Shown: piece after piece, positions 11,570-21,187 of the stretch
Layout: the number at the start of each line of letters is the position of its first letter
Position numbering within the stretch: the stretch's first letter is position 1
NCBI GenBank assembly: GCA_029820295.1
Contig: JALGVA010000007.1
Coordinates: 1-62,098 of the forward strand
DNA: 62,098 nt
Reading direction: 5' to 3'
Source: Candidatus Zipacnadia bacterium
Lineage (GTDB): Bacteria; Armatimonadota; Zipacnadia; Zipacnadales; UBA5352
Notes under the pieces: model-generated
Seen by the model: the letters and a program-made list of their open reading frames with translations, nothing else
The model's database searches: none
What the model was told of the DNA's origin: nothing
Position numbers and translations under genes: made by a program

Positions 11570-13672
11570 ATGGCGACAGCGGACGCGATCCAGAGCCAGA
11601 GCAGCGAAGAGCAGGCGGCGATGCCCGGGGGCCAGCGCGTGCGCTTCGTCACCATCATCGTCGCGCTCATCCTCGCCTACGCCTCGGTGATCTGGACGCG
11701 CGAGGCCGAGTTGATGGCCTTCGCCTGCCAGATCAGCGAGTCGGTGCCGCCGATGACCTCGCTGGGCTGGCTGCTGCTGCTCACCGCCATCGCGGTGGTC
11801 TTCGGCGGGCTGGCGCGGCGCGCCGGCGAGCGCAGCCTGCTCGGGCGCCTGCTCGCCCACTTCGCCATGCCCGGGCGGCAGATGATGTACGTCTACGCGT
11901 TTATCACCATCGCGACCATCATCTTCTCGGTGGGCGTGATGTGCACCATCCTGCCCGAGCTGGCCACGCTGACCTACTACTCCGACGCCAGCAACGACTT
12001 CGCCGAGGCGTCGGAGTACGTCAACGGGGCGCTGCAGGTCACCGACGTCGAGGTGGTGCGCCAGCTCTACGAGGGCTCGGATGAGTCGCTCACCGGCGCG
12101 GGCGCGGGCAGCGGCCTGCGTGGCTTCCTCAACGGCCCCGTCTGGCGTACGAAGCTGGTCCCGTGGGGCGCGTGGCTGCCGCCGGTGCTCACCTGGTCGC
12201 TCTTCCTGCTGGTGATGTTCGGCACCATGCAGTGCATCGCCGCCATGGCCGAGCGCGAGTGGACTCTCTCCGAGCGCCTGCCCTACCCGCTGGTGGAGAT
12301 CCCGCTGGGCATCACCGAGCAGCGCAGCTTCGCCTCGGGCATCCCCTTCCTGCGCGACCCGGTCATGTGGGTAGGCTTCATCGTCGGTGCCAGCTACGGC
12401 ATCCACGAGATGATCGCCGCGACTACCTTCGCGTTCCCGCAGATGGGGCGCCAATACCCCATCAGCCGGCTGCTCACCGAGTACCCGTGGAGCGTGATCG
12501 GCGGCGGCTTCAACGTCTTCTTGATGCCCGAGGCCTACGGGCTGGCGTTCTTCGCCCCGCAGGACGTGCTGCTCACCGCGACGCTGGCGTGGATCTGCTA
12601 CAATCTGTTCAAGGTTGCGGTCGCGGCCGGGGGCGGGCAGATCCGCGCCGAGATCTACCGCGACACCGCCGCGGGCACCTTCGTGGGCGTGCTCCTCGCG
12701 GCGCTGTGGGTGGCGCGCCGGCCGATCTGGCAGGCGCTGCGTGGCGCCTTCGGCGTGCGCCATGACAGCGACGAGCTGCCGCCCGGCCACGTCTGGCTGA
12801 TGCGCGGCGCCATCCTGGGCATCCTGTTCATCTGCGGCTTCTGGTACTGGATGGGCCTGCCCGGCCACTACATCGTGGTCGCCATGTTCATCTTCATGGC
12901 CGGGGCCATCGGCCATGCGCGGGTGCGCGCGGTGGCGGGCGCGGCCACGCCCTGGATCTTCCCCCACAGCGCCATGACCGAGACTTACGTGCGCCTGTTC
13001 GGTGCCAACAGCATCGGCGGCGAGGGCAACTTCCGGCCGTTCGCGGCGCTGTTCAACGTGCGCTGGATCGACCGCGGCTACGTGCACTCGGGGCTGGCGG
13101 CGCAGCTTGAGAGCTACAACATGGCGCGGCGCGGCGGCATGGACTCCCGCGATATGTCCATGATGCTGGCCATCGCGGTGCCCATCGGCCTGGCGCTGGG
13201 ATGGTGGATGTACCTGGGCACCTACTACGACCACGGCGCCAACATCCTCGGCGGCAGCACCGGCGCGGGCGGCGTGCGCGTGCGCTACGCCGAGCAGGAT
13301 GCCACCTGGGCCATCGGCCTGGTGACCGCGCCCATGCCCGTCGAGCCCGCCTCGTGGTGGGGTTTCGGCATCGGCGTGCTCCTCGCCCTGGGCGGGCTGA
13401 TCGTGCGCAACATCGTGCTGCGCTTCCCCTTCCACCCGGTGGGCTTCCTGGTCGCGCTCACCTACGGCCAGCGCTTCTGGGCGCCCTTCGGGATCGTCTG
13501 GATCATCAAGGAACTGATCCTCAAGCTCGGCGGAGTGGGCGCCTACCGGCGCGCCATGCCCGGCTTCCTGGGCGTGGTCATCGGGCACTTCTTCTTCACC
13601 GGCATCGTCATGGGCCTGGCGAAGACGACCGGCCTGCCGATCTTCGATAATCTCCCAATCATCTGGTTCTGA
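11570..13672 (+). CDS. Large polytopic membrane protein (DUF6785-like)
   Basis: A 700-residue integral membrane protein with about 13-14 hydrophobic segments, starting with FVTIIVALILAYASVIW near residue 27 and ending with GFLGVVIGHFFFTGIVMGLAKT. The layout, with a long extracytoplasmic loop around residues 130-195 and the mid-protein ERLPYPLVEIPLG motif, resembles the DUF6785/DUF6784 proteins common in Planctomycetota and Armatimonadota, which look distantly like oligopeptide (OPT) transporters. It may transport products of the surrounding carbohydrate enzymes; that is inference. ATG preceded by GAGGGAG. Confidence 0.72.
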   Translation: MATADAIQSQSSEEQAAMPGGQRVRFVTIIVALILAYASVIWTREAELMAFACQISESVPPMTSLGWLLLLTAIAVVFGGLARRAGERSLLGRLLAHFAMPGRQMMYVYAFITIATIIFSVGVMCTILPELATLTYYSDASNDFAEASEYVNGALQVTDVEVVRQLYEGSDESLTGAGAGSGLRGFLNGPVWRTKLVPWGAWLPPVLTWSLFLLVMFGTMQCIAAMAEREWTLSERLPYPLVEIPLGITEQRSFASGIPFLRDPVMWVGFIVGASYGIHEMIAATTFAFPQMGRQYPISRLLTEYPWSVIGGGFNVFLMPEAYGLAFFAPQDVLLTATLAWICYNLFKVAVAAGGGQIRAEIYRDTAAGTFVGVLLAALWVARRPIWQALRGAFGVRHDSDELPPGHVWLMRGAILGILFICGFWYWMGLPGHYIVVAMFIFMAGAIGHARVRAVAGAATPWIFPHSAMTETYVRLFGANSIGGEGNFRPFAALFNVRWIDRGYVHSGLAAQLESYNMARRGGMDSRDMSMMLAIAVPIGLALGWWMYLGTYYDHGANILGGSTGAGGVRVRYAEQDATWAIGLVTAPMPVEPASWWGFGIGVLLALGGLIVRNIVLRFPFHPVGFLVALTYGQRFWAPFGIVWIIKELILKLGGVGAYRRAMPGFLGVVIGHFFFTGIVMGLAKTTGLPIFDNLPIIWF

Positions 13673-13737
13673 GACTGGAAGCCGCAAGCTGCAGGCCGCA
13701 AGCGACGACAACGGCAGGCCCCCCATGGGAGCTAACC

Positions 13738-14604
13738 ATGCCAGTGAGCAAGCTGGGTACGCTGCAGGACCATCTGGTCGAGACATCGCCCTTCGTCTAT
13801 CGCGGCGAGCTGCTCATCCTCGAGTCGGTGCGGCCGCGCACGCCGGACAACACGCATGGCGGCGAGCACTACCTGCGCGTGCGGCGGCTGGCGGATGGCA
13901 CCCGCGATGTGCGCGATCCCGAGGAGTTCGCCGCCTGTGAGGTGCTGTGCGAGTTCGGGGAGGGCTTGACCTTCGCGGCGCCGTTCGTGCGCGAGGATGA
14001 GGTGTTCGTCTACGCCTCGCTGGGCGTCAAGGAGACCCCGAGCGACGACATCCACGTCTTCCGCAGCGACGATCTGCGCACCTGGGAGCAGTCGGTGGCG
14101 ATTGCCGGCGTGGACGAGCGCCTGTTCAACTGCTCCGTGTGCGCCGATGGTGAGCGCTACGTGATGGCACTGGAGAGCAACGATGCGCGCTGGCCCGCGT
14201 TCACCATCAAGTTCGCCGTCTCAGAGGACCTGGTGAACTGGCGGGTGCTGCCGGTCGAGCAGGCCATCCTGGGCGCCGACCGCTACGCCGCCTGCCCGTC
14301 GATGCGCTGGCATGACGGACGCTACTACGTGTGGTACCTCGAGCACGCCGGGCCGTGGTGGTTCGAGACCTGGCTGACGCGCTCAGCGGACCTGCGGCAC
14401 TGGCAGCAGAGCCCGCAGAACCCGATCCTGCGCCCCTCCACCGGCGAGAACATCAACAACTCGGACATCGACTTCTGCGAGTTTGACGGCCGCGTGGTGG
14501 TCTACTACTCCTGGGGCAGCCAGAAGGGCGACGAGCACCTCGCCCACGCGGTCTACGACGGCACCCTCGCCGAGTGGATCGCGGAGAGCTATCCGGCCGG
14601 GTGA
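13738..14604 (+). CDS. Five-bladed beta-propeller glycosidase-like protein (GH43/GH130 type)
   Basis: A 288-residue protein without signal peptide. Repeated blades contain motifs such as DDIHVFRSDDLRTWEQ, AVSEDLVNWRVLP and TRSADLRHWQQSPQNPI, where the S-x-DL-x-W pattern is typical of GH43, GH32 and GH130 propellers. Candidate catalytic acids cannot be fixed from the sequence alone. It probably acts on oligosaccharides in the cytoplasm. It follows the membrane protein by 65 nt on the same strand and ends next to a hairpin, with the following gene convergent. Confidence 0.75.
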   Translation: MPVSKLGTLQDHLVETSPFVYRGELLILESVRPRTPDNTHGGEHYLRVRRLADGTRDVRDPEEFAACEVLCEFGEGLTFAAPFVREDEVFVYASLGVKETPSDDIHVFRSDDLRTWEQSVAIAGVDERLFNCSVCADGERYVMALESNDARWPAFTIKFAVSEDLVNWRVLPVEQAILGADRYAACPSMRWHDGRYYVWYLEHAGPWWFETWLTRSADLRHWQQSPQNPILRPSTGENINNSDIDFCEFDGRVVVYYSWGSQKGDEHLAHAVYDGTLAEWIAESYPAG

Positions 14605-14607
14605 GCG

Positions 14608-14650
14608 GGGAAGGAGACCGCGGAACGCGGTCTCGGGGGGTGAGGAGGCC
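14608..14650. terminator. Half copy of the palindromic repeat, hairpin between convergent genes
   Basis: GGGGAAGGAG, then a stem GACCGCG/CGCGGTC around a short loop, then GGGGGGTGAGGAGGCC. This matches the right half of copy 3. It starts four bases after the stop of the propeller gene and ends just before the stop of the convergent secreted protein, so it may act as a bidirectional transcript end, although no T-run is present. Confidence 0.5.
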
Positions 14651-14657
14651 GTTCCCC

Positions 14658-17585
14658 CTACCCCTCCGCCACCTCACCATCCTCGGTCAGCGCCACGAAC
14701 GACTCCTGCTGGTCCGCGTCGGTGATGAAGCGCGGCATCGACCACCAGATGCTGTCGGCGTTGTTCGAGCCGTTACTGTCGGTGGCGATGCTCACCAGCA
14801 GCGGCTGCCCGGCCATCGCCCCCACCGGCACGCGCCAGCGATGGAACGCGGTATCCCACACGGTCTCCTCGCCCTCAGTGCGCGGGCGCAGGTCCAGCTC
14901 GTGCACCATGCGCCCGTTCAGATAGAGGCGCACGGTCGCGCCGTCACCGTAGCGCTCCTGGGTGTTGCGCACGTAGAGGTCGAGCGTGCTCTGCGCGTCG
15001 GGCACGCGCACCAGGAAGTCCATGGTCACCTCGGCGTCCGAGCCGATCGCCAGGTAGCGGAAGAGCACCGCCTCGTCCTCGCCCGCGACCTCCCAGGTGC
15101 GCGTCAGGTCCCGGTCGTACTCACCGCCGCGGTCCAGCCCCGTCCCGCCCAGGATGTAGCGCACATCCTCCACGCCGCCCGCGAAGCGCTCGCCGATGGC
15201 CGGCTCGTCCACGCGCCCGTGGACGAACAGCAGGCTCGCGGGGAAGTCGGTGGCGTAGGTCGCCGGCTCGGACTGCGCCGCCTCCTCGGGCCAGGCGGGC
15301 GGCGTCGCCTCCCCGTCGTTGAGCACGACCTCGGCCGCCTTCGCGTTGGCGACCACGGTGACATCGCCCGAGGCCGGGCCGTCCTCGCCCACCGGCTCGA
15401 AGCCCAGCACAGTGTAGCGCTCGGTCTCGTAGAACCGCCGCACCAGCACGTCCTCGGGCAGCGACGTGACCTGCACCTGCGTGCGATCGGGCGAGCCCGG
15501 CACCAGCGCGTAGCGCACCTGCGGGTTGAGGCCGAGGAGCTGCCCATCGCCCACCGCCGGCCAGCCGGGGAGCTTGAGCGCGCTCGCGAAGCGGTTCAGA
15601 CCGGTCACGCGCTCATAGAGCGACCGCCCGTCCGGGCCGACCATGCGGTGGACCCGGTCGTTCGCGTAGTAGCGGTACTCGCGCCCGGCGTCGTCGCGGT
15701 AGACGCAGGCCAGGTCAGGCTCCCAGCGTTCGCGCGGCAGGTCGGCGGTGAGCTGGCGGGACGAGAACAGCAGCGCGCGCTGCTTCATCTGCACCAGCGC
15801 GCCGCTGGCCGCCTCGAGAGTCGAGCCGTAGGCGGGCATCTGCGCCATGCCGCCGAGCGCATCCGAGCACGCCATGACCACGTGGTGGCTGAAGTTGTCC
15901 TCGGCGCGGATGTTGGGGATCCAGGTGCGGTGGCCGAAGAGATACGCGCCGACCGGGCGCATGTGCGACATCCACCACTTGCGCGTGGCGGGCACCCCCC
16001 AGACCTGCTGGTAGTGCAGCGGCCAGCGCACCGCGAAGGCGATCGGGTGGGTGCCATACTCCGAGGCCATGGGCACGTCGGGATTGCGGCGCAGCAGGTC
16101 GCGGAACTGCTCGACCGATCCACGCCCGGCGAAGATCCCGTCGATGACGCCGTTGCCGAAGTCCCCGCAGGCGCCGGCGGTGTCCTCGTAGTTGGCGTCG
16201 GTGCCGGTCACGCGGTTCCATTCGATCATTGCGTTCGTGTGGTAGTCGCGCCAGCCCGGCGCCAGCGGGTCGAGGTAGACGAGCTGGCCGTCCTTGAGGC
16301 TTTCCCAGGTGATCGGCGGCCGCGTGTAGCGCCAGAAGCCGCGGATGGTCCGCGGCAGCGCGAACTCCTCGATGCGGTCGCGCACGAACACCGGCGAATT
16401 GTAGTTAACGCAGTAGGTGTTCACGTAGGCCATGGTGTGGAAGCCGTAGCTCTCGGCCAGTGCCACGGCCTCGGGATAGCTCGCGCGCGGGGTCATGTCC
16501 GGGTGCTCCTGGTCGAACTCGGGGGCGCGCGCGTTCCACTCGTGGATCAGCACCGTCTCGGGGTCGAAGGTCCCCGACAGCCTGTCGTACATGGCGGCGT
16601 TCTTCGAGCAGTGGTCGATGACCACGCGGATGCGGTCGGCCCACTCGATGGAGTCGCGCGCCGCCATCTCCTCGGCGAAGGTGCGCGCGTACCACTCCTT
16701 GTAGGGCGTCATGGCATCGACCCAGCCGCCCGGGAAGGCGTCCAGGCGCCAGGTGACCGACTCGACCCGCGTCAGCTCCTCGAACGGCATCAGGTTCAGG
16801 TGCTCGAAGGCCACGCCGAAGCTGTCGCCGCTGAAGCTCATGTAGAAGAAGTTCGGGTGGAACTGCTCGTCCTCGATCCACAGGCCCAGCGTGTCCTCAC
16901 GGCCTTCCAGGGCGACCACCGGGGCCTCCAGGAACGGCCCGCCCCCGAGCGTCACCAGCCCGGGACCCCGGTCGGCGTCGTAGAACAGGCCACCGAAGCT
17001 GTCCACGTAGATGCGGTGGTCGGGGTGCAGGTTGGCGATGGGGATCTGTACGCCGTAGACGCCGCCGGTGTCGCTCTCGCCCCACGCCCGGTACGCCAGG
17101 GCGCCGGTCTGCGCATCCACCGAGAACTCGACGCTGAGCGATTCGCCGGGGAACTGCCGCTCGCCATTGGTCAGCCCGGTCCAGGTCGCGCGCGCCCCCG
17201 CCTCGGTGGTCTCAATCTCGCAGGTCGAGCCCTCGTAGGGCCGGTGTACCGTCCGGTAATCGCCCGCGAGCGCCGTGTCCTGGCCCATCGACTGCGTGCC
17301 CCACGGCGTGTGGAGCGTGGCGGCCGCCTCGGGATCGCCGGTAAGGTGCCCCAGGCCGCGTGGCATGGGGTAGTCGGCCGTGTCCACGTCCGCGTGGGCC
17401 TCGCCGCGGATGGCGCTATGCAGCCCCACGATCATGCCATCCTGCACGGTCGCCGACAGGCGCGGACCAGTGATGGTGAACGAGCGATCGGTGGTCTCGA
17501 TCTGCGCGGAGTAGGGCTGGGCGAAGCTGGTCGCGGCGCATGTCACCGCCAGCGCGACCAGCGTTACCGTCGTGATGCGCTCCAT
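14658..17585 (-). CDS. Large secreted glycoside hydrolase-like protein (DUF6259-like)
   Basis: A 975-residue exported protein. ATG 17585 follows GGGAGG and opens a signal peptide (MERITTVTLVALAVTCAATSFAQ). An N-terminal beta-sandwich-like part (to about residue 330) precedes a probable TIM-barrel region, with ASYPEAVALAESYGFHTMAYVNTYCVNYN, then DPLAPGWRDYHTNAMIEWNRVTG, then DANYEDTAG, which contains candidate acidic catalytic residues. The C-terminus looks like another beta-rich module. The pattern is like uncharacterised Planctomycetota/Armatimonadota proteins grouped as DUF6259. An earlier start at 17708 is rejected because it lacks a signal peptide. Confidence 0.68.
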   Translation of the reverse strand: MERITTVTLVALAVTCAATSFAQPYSAQIETTDRSFTITGPRLSATVQDGMIVGLHSAIRGEAHADVDTADYPMPRGLGHLTGDPEAAATLHTPWGTQSMGQDTALAGDYRTVHRPYEGSTCEIETTEAGARATWTGLTNGERQFPGESLSVEFSVDAQTGALAYRAWGESDTGGVYGVQIPIANLHPDHRIYVDSFGGLFYDADRGPGLVTLGGGPFLEAPVVALEGREDTLGLWIEDEQFHPNFFYMSFSGDSFGVAFEHLNLMPFEELTRVESVTWRLDAFPGGWVDAMTPYKEWYARTFAEEMAARDSIEWADRIRVVIDHCSKNAAMYDRLSGTFDPETVLIHEWNARAPEFDQEHPDMTPRASYPEAVALAESYGFHTMAYVNTYCVNYNSPVFVRDRIEEFALPRTIRGFWRYTRPPITWESLKDGQLVYLDPLAPGWRDYHTNAMIEWNRVTGTDANYEDTAGACGDFGNGVIDGIFAGRGSVEQFRDLLRRNPDVPMASEYGTHPIAFAVRWPLHYQQVWGVPATRKWWMSHMRPVGAYLFGHRTWIPNIRAEDNFSHHVVMACSDALGGMAQMPAYGSTLEAASGALVQMKQRALLFSSRQLTADLPRERWEPDLACVYRDDAGREYRYYANDRVHRMVGPDGRSLYERVTGLNRFASALKLPGWPAVGDGQLLGLNPQVRYALVPGSPDRTQVQVTSLPEDVLVRRFYETERYTVLGFEPVGEDGPASGDVTVVANAKAAEVVLNDGEATPPAWPEEAAQSEPATYATDFPASLLFVHGRVDEPAIGERFAGGVEDVRYILGGTGLDRGGEYDRDLTRTWEVAGEDEAVLFRYLAIGSDAEVTMDFLVRVPDAQSTLDLYVRNTQERYGDGATVRLYLNGRMVHELDLRPRTEGEETVWDTAFHRWRVPVGAMAGQPLLVSIATDSNGSNNADSIWWSMPRFITDADQQESFVALTEDGEVAEG

Positions 17586-17855
17586 GATGGCCTCCCGAGG
17601 CGATGCGGTCCGGCAGGCTGAAGAGCACCCGCCCATTTGCCCGCACGCACCCCGATTCCCTCCGCCGCAGCGCGACAGGTCCGGCGGTGGGCGCCGGCGA
17701 ATCCGCACGCGCGCGGCTTCGCCGTCGAGCCGCCGCCGAGGTCATAGGTTCCCGGCGTCTGCGCGGCGAATACTGCGGCAACGCGGCTGACCCGCACGTG
17801 ACTATCATCCGCGGCGACCTGACGGCCGCCCGGTGGCGCACTCCTGGCTGGTGCC
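17586..17855. other. Divergent intergenic region
   Basis: 270 bp between the secreted protein and tatC, which are read away from each other. It must hold both promoters, but no convincing -35/-10 pair was found on either strand. No other structure was recognised. Confidence 0.5.
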
Positions 17856-18671
17856 ATGGCTGCAGACGAACAGGCGCAGATGACATTCTGGGAGCATCTG
17901 GAGGCGCTGCGCTGGCACATCGTGCGCATGGTCGCGTACGTCATCGTGGCTGCCGCCGCGTGCTGGGTCTTCCGCGAGCAGCTCCTGAGCATGTTGCGCT
18001 ACCCGGCGGAGGCGGGGGCGCACATGGCGGGAGTCGAGGACTTCAGCTTCCGCATCTTCGAAGCCGCCGGCGGCATCATCCTGATGATGCAGATCTCGCT
18101 GGTGGGCGGCCTGATCGCCGCCTCACCGCTGATCATGATGGAGCTGTGGCTGTTCGTGAAGCCGGCGCTGGAGCTCCACGAGCGCCGCTACGTCTACGCC
18201 GTGGTGCCCCTCGCGAGCTTCCTGTTCCTGGGTGGCGTGGCCTTCTGCTACTGGATCGCCCCCAAGGCCTTCGCGTTCTTCTTCCGCTTCAATGAGGGGC
18301 TGGGGGTCGAGGTCGAGCTGACCCTGCAGCCCTACCTCTACTTCCTCATGCGCCTGCTGCTGGTCTTCGGGCTGTCCTTCGAGCTGCCTCTGGTACTGAC
18401 GTTCCTGTCGGTGGTCGGGCTGGTGACGCAGGCCCGATTGCTGTCGTGGTGGCGGCACGCGATCGTGGTCATCCTGGTGTTCGCGGCCGTCGCCACGCCC
18501 ACCACCGACCCCGCGACCATGTCCTTCCTGGCCGCGCCCATGATCGCGCTCTACCTGCTGAGCGTCTTCCTGGCGGGCCTGGTGGAGAAGCGCCGCGCGC
18601 CAGAGGGCCTGCAGGACGCCGAGCTGCCTGATGACGAGGAGCCGCCGGTGTCTCGACCGCCGGTCGGGTGA
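17856..18671 (+). CDS. tatC: Sec-independent translocase subunit TatC
   Basis: Core of the Tat pathway, which exports folded proteins bearing twin-arginine signals. The 271-residue protein has six hydrophobic segments. The conserved N-terminal motif appears as MTFWEHLEALRWHIVR, and the late TPTTDPATM matches the family TP-x-DP motif. The cytoplasmic tail is acidic and proline-rich. Start at ATG 17856 has a weak ribosome binding site; ATG 17880 is an alternative. tatA/tatB are not in the window. The next gene starts 8 nt after its stop. Confidence 0.93.
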   Translation: MAADEQAQMTFWEHLEALRWHIVRMVAYVIVAAAACWVFREQLLSMLRYPAEAGAHMAGVEDFSFRIFEAAGGIILMMQISLVGGLIAASPLIMMELWLFVKPALELHERRYVYAVVPLASFLFLGGVAFCYWIAPKAFAFFFRFNEGLGVEVELTLQPYLYFLMRLLLVFGLSFELPLVLTFLSVVGLVTQARLLSWWRHAIVVILVFAAVATPTTDPATMSFLAAPMIALYLLSVFLAGLVEKRRAPEGLQDAELPDDEEPPVSRPPVG

Positions 18672-18678
18672 CACGCCC

Positions 18679-20982
18679 ATGGACCTCGGCCGCTTCATCG
18701 AGGAGATCCGAGAGGCCCCCGACTACCGCGGGCAGATACGCTGGCTGGCCGAGCTGCCCGCCCGCGAGGCCCGTCACGCCGACCTGCAGGTGGAACTGCA
18801 CGAGACTGTTGTACGCATCCTCGAGGACCTGGGCATCGAGCGGCTCTACGTGCACCAGGCGCGCGCGGTCGAGGCGGCGCTGAGCGGCGAGCACGTGGTG
18901 ACCGTCACCGGCACTGCCTCGGGCAAAACGCTCACTTACGTCATCCCGCTGGCACAGAGACTCTATGAGCGGCCGTCGCGGCGCGCGCTGCTGATGTATC
19001 CCACCAAGGCGCTCGCCCAGGACCAGCTCCGCAAGCTCGCCGACTTCGGCGCCGGCACGGCCTTCCGCGCGGCCACCTACGACGGCGACACCCCCGGCCG
19101 CGAGCGCCGGCGCATCAAGCGCGAGGCCCAGGTGGTGCTGACCAACCCCGACATGCTGCACATCGGCATCCTGCCCTATCATCACACCTGGGGCGACTTC
19201 TTCCGCAACCTCGAGTTCGTGGTACTCGACGAGGTGCACACCTACCGCGGCGTCTTCGGCTCGCACACCGCCAATGTGCTGCGGCGGCTGCGGCGCATCT
19301 GCGCGGGCTACGGCTCCAGCCCGCAGTTCGTCGCCTGCTCCGCCACCATCGGCAACCCGGGCGAGCTGTTCGCGAAGCTCACCGGCCTGCAGGCGACCGT
19401 GGTCGATGACGACGGCGCCCCGCAGGGCCGGCGCTTCCTGATGCTGTGGGAGCCGCCCGAGGTCGAGGGCCAGCCCATGCGCCGGCGCTCGGCCAACCTC
19501 GAGGCCGCCGAGCTGATGGTCGAGCTGGTGAAGGCGCACGTGCGCACCATCGTCTTCGTGCTGGCGCGCTCGGTCGCCGAGTTGATCCTGCGCTACGCCC
19601 GCGAGGGGCTGGAGGAGTTCGAGGACCTGGCCGAGCGCATCATGTCCTACCGCGGCGGCTACCTGCCCGAGGAGCGGCGCGAGATCGAGCGCCGGCTCTT
19701 CGAGGGCGAGCTGCTGGGCGTGATCTCGACCACCGCGCTGGAGGTGGGCGTGGACATCGGCGGCCTCGACGCGGCCATCCTCAACGGCTACCCGGGCACC
19801 ATCTCCTCCACCTGGCAGCAGATCGGGCGCTCAGGGCGCGGGCAGCAGGACTCGCTGGCGGCGCTGGTGGCGCTGCCCGGCGGCGTGCACCGCTATCTGC
19901 TCGACCACCCGGAGTACCTCCTGTCGGCCGAGAGCGAGCGCGCGCTGATCGACCCGGGCAACCGCTACATCCTCGCCGGGCACCTGCTGTGCGCGGCCTT
20001 CGAGCGGCCCATCGAGGACGCCGACCGCGCGCTCTTCGGCGACCAGATGGAGCCGATCCTCGAGATCCTCGCCGACCCCGACAACCGCGAGGGCTCCGAC
20101 CTGCCCTTCGTCACCAGGCGCACGAAGTGGTACTGGGTCGATCCCGACCTCTACCCGGCGGCGGAGATCTCGCTGCGCTCGGCCGGCGGGCCACCGTGGA
20201 GCATCCGCCTGCAGGGCCGCGGCGGGGGCGAGCTGCTGGGGACGGTGGACGCGGGCTCAGCCTTCCGCATCGTGCATCCGGGCGCGGTTTACCTGCACGC
20301 GGGCGAGAGCTACGTGGTGCAGGAGCTGGACCTTGAGGACCGCACCGCGTGGGTCAAGCGCCGCAAGGTGGACTACTACACGCAGCCGATGACCGCGTCG
20401 CAGATGCGGGTGCTGGGCTGGCAGCAGGAGCGCGGGCTGCCCTCAGGAGCGCGGGCGCTGCTGGGGGAGCTGGAGATCACCTCGGCGGTGATCGGCTACC
20501 GCAAGGTGCGGCAGGTGACCGAACAGGCCCTCGGCACCGAGGAGCTGGCGCTGCCGACCACGACCATCGAGACCGTCGGCATCGCACTGGCGCCGGGCGA
20601 GGCGGATGTGCGCGCCCTGCTGGAGGCCGGGCGCGACCTGATGGGCAGCCTGCATGCGCTGGAGCACGCCATGATCGCGCTGCTGCCGATCTTTGCCTTC
20701 TGCGATGCGCGCGACGTCGGCGGTGTCTCGGAGTCCGACCACGACGACCTGCAGGGCCCCGTGATCTCGGTCTATGACGGCTACAACGGCGGCGTGGGGA
20801 TCGCGGAGGCGGCCTACGACCGCCTCGACGACCTGCTGGCGGCGGTGGCGGAGCAGATCGCGGGGTGCGACTGCGAGGACGGCTGCCCGGCGTGCGTGCA
20901 GGCGCCCGACTGCGGCGACTTCAACGAGCCGCTGGACAAGGAGGGGGCGCTGCTGCTGGCGCGACGGCTGGTGGGGCAGTAA
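18679..20982 (+). CDS. mrfA: MrfA-like superfamily 2 helicase with DUF1998 zinc domain
   Basis: ATP-dependent helicase of 767 residues. The first RecA-like lobe has VTGTASGKTLTYVIPL (motif I), YPTKALAQDQ (Ia), VVLDEVHTYRGVFGSH (motif II, DEVH) and ACSATIGNP (motif III). The second lobe has ISTTALEVGVDIGGLDAAI and QIGRSGRG (motifs V, VI). The C-terminus carries cysteines CDCEDGCPACVQAPDC of the DUF1998/MZB zinc site. Bacillus MrfA acts in repair of mitomycin-type lesions. ATG 18679 is chosen over 18631, which lies inside tatC. An MrfB exonuclease is not adjacent. Confidence 0.88.
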   Translation: MDLGRFIEEIREAPDYRGQIRWLAELPAREARHADLQVELHETVVRILEDLGIERLYVHQARAVEAALSGEHVVTVTGTASGKTLTYVIPLAQRLYERPSRRALLMYPTKALAQDQLRKLADFGAGTAFRAATYDGDTPGRERRRIKREAQVVLTNPDMLHIGILPYHHTWGDFFRNLEFVVLDEVHTYRGVFGSHTANVLRRLRRICAGYGSSPQFVACSATIGNPGELFAKLTGLQATVVDDDGAPQGRRFLMLWEPPEVEGQPMRRRSANLEAAELMVELVKAHVRTIVFVLARSVAELILRYAREGLEEFEDLAERIMSYRGGYLPEERREIERRLFEGELLGVISTTALEVGVDIGGLDAAILNGYPGTISSTWQQIGRSGRGQQDSLAALVALPGGVHRYLLDHPEYLLSAESERALIDPGNRYILAGHLLCAAFERPIEDADRALFGDQMEPILEILADPDNREGSDLPFVTRRTKWYWVDPDLYPAAEISLRSAGGPPWSIRLQGRGGGELLGTVDAGSAFRIVHPGAVYLHAGESYVVQELDLEDRTAWVKRRKVDYYTQPMTASQMRVLGWQQERGLPSGARALLGELEITSAVIGYRKVRQVTEQALGTEELALPTTTIETVGIALAPGEADVRALLEAGRDLMGSLHALEHAMIALLPIFAFCDARDVGGVSESDHDDLQGPVISVYDGYNGGVGIAEAAYDRLDDLLAAVAEQIAGCDCEDGCPACVQAPDCGDFNEPLDKEGALLLARRLVGQ

Positions 20983-21187
20983 CGGAAGGGGCAGGGCGGA
21001 TAGGGCATGGGGCGCGGCGAACGGCGTCGGGTGACGGTGCCGGTTGTCCGCCCACCATTGTCGTGTCCCGATTGCGCATTGACCCTTCGCCATTGCGCAC
21101 TGTTCCCACAGGAGGGCAGCGCTGTGTCGGCCGCGAACTCCTCCCTGACGATGATGTCGCGCAGGGGGTAGAGAGCTGGGGCCGCGC
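20983..21187. other. Intergenic region with a short direct repeat
   Basis: 205 bp with no gene. ATTGCGCATTG and ATTGCGCACTG occur 20 bp apart near 21072-21103. No promoter hexamers were recognised. Confidence 0.4.

Noticed and set aside
11180-13786. Minus-strand open frame of about 868 codons
   Set aside because: Opposite the multi-pass membrane protein, which has proper hydrophobic segments and a ribosome binding site; the frame is a His/Asp/Arg-rich shadow.
14574-17621. Plus-strand open frame of about 1015 codons
   Set aside because: Opposite the secreted protein on the minus strand, which has a signal peptide and ribosome binding site.
17586-17855. tRNA or small RNA gene in the gap before tatC
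   Set aside because: No cloverleaf or other conserved RNA pattern could be traced by eye.
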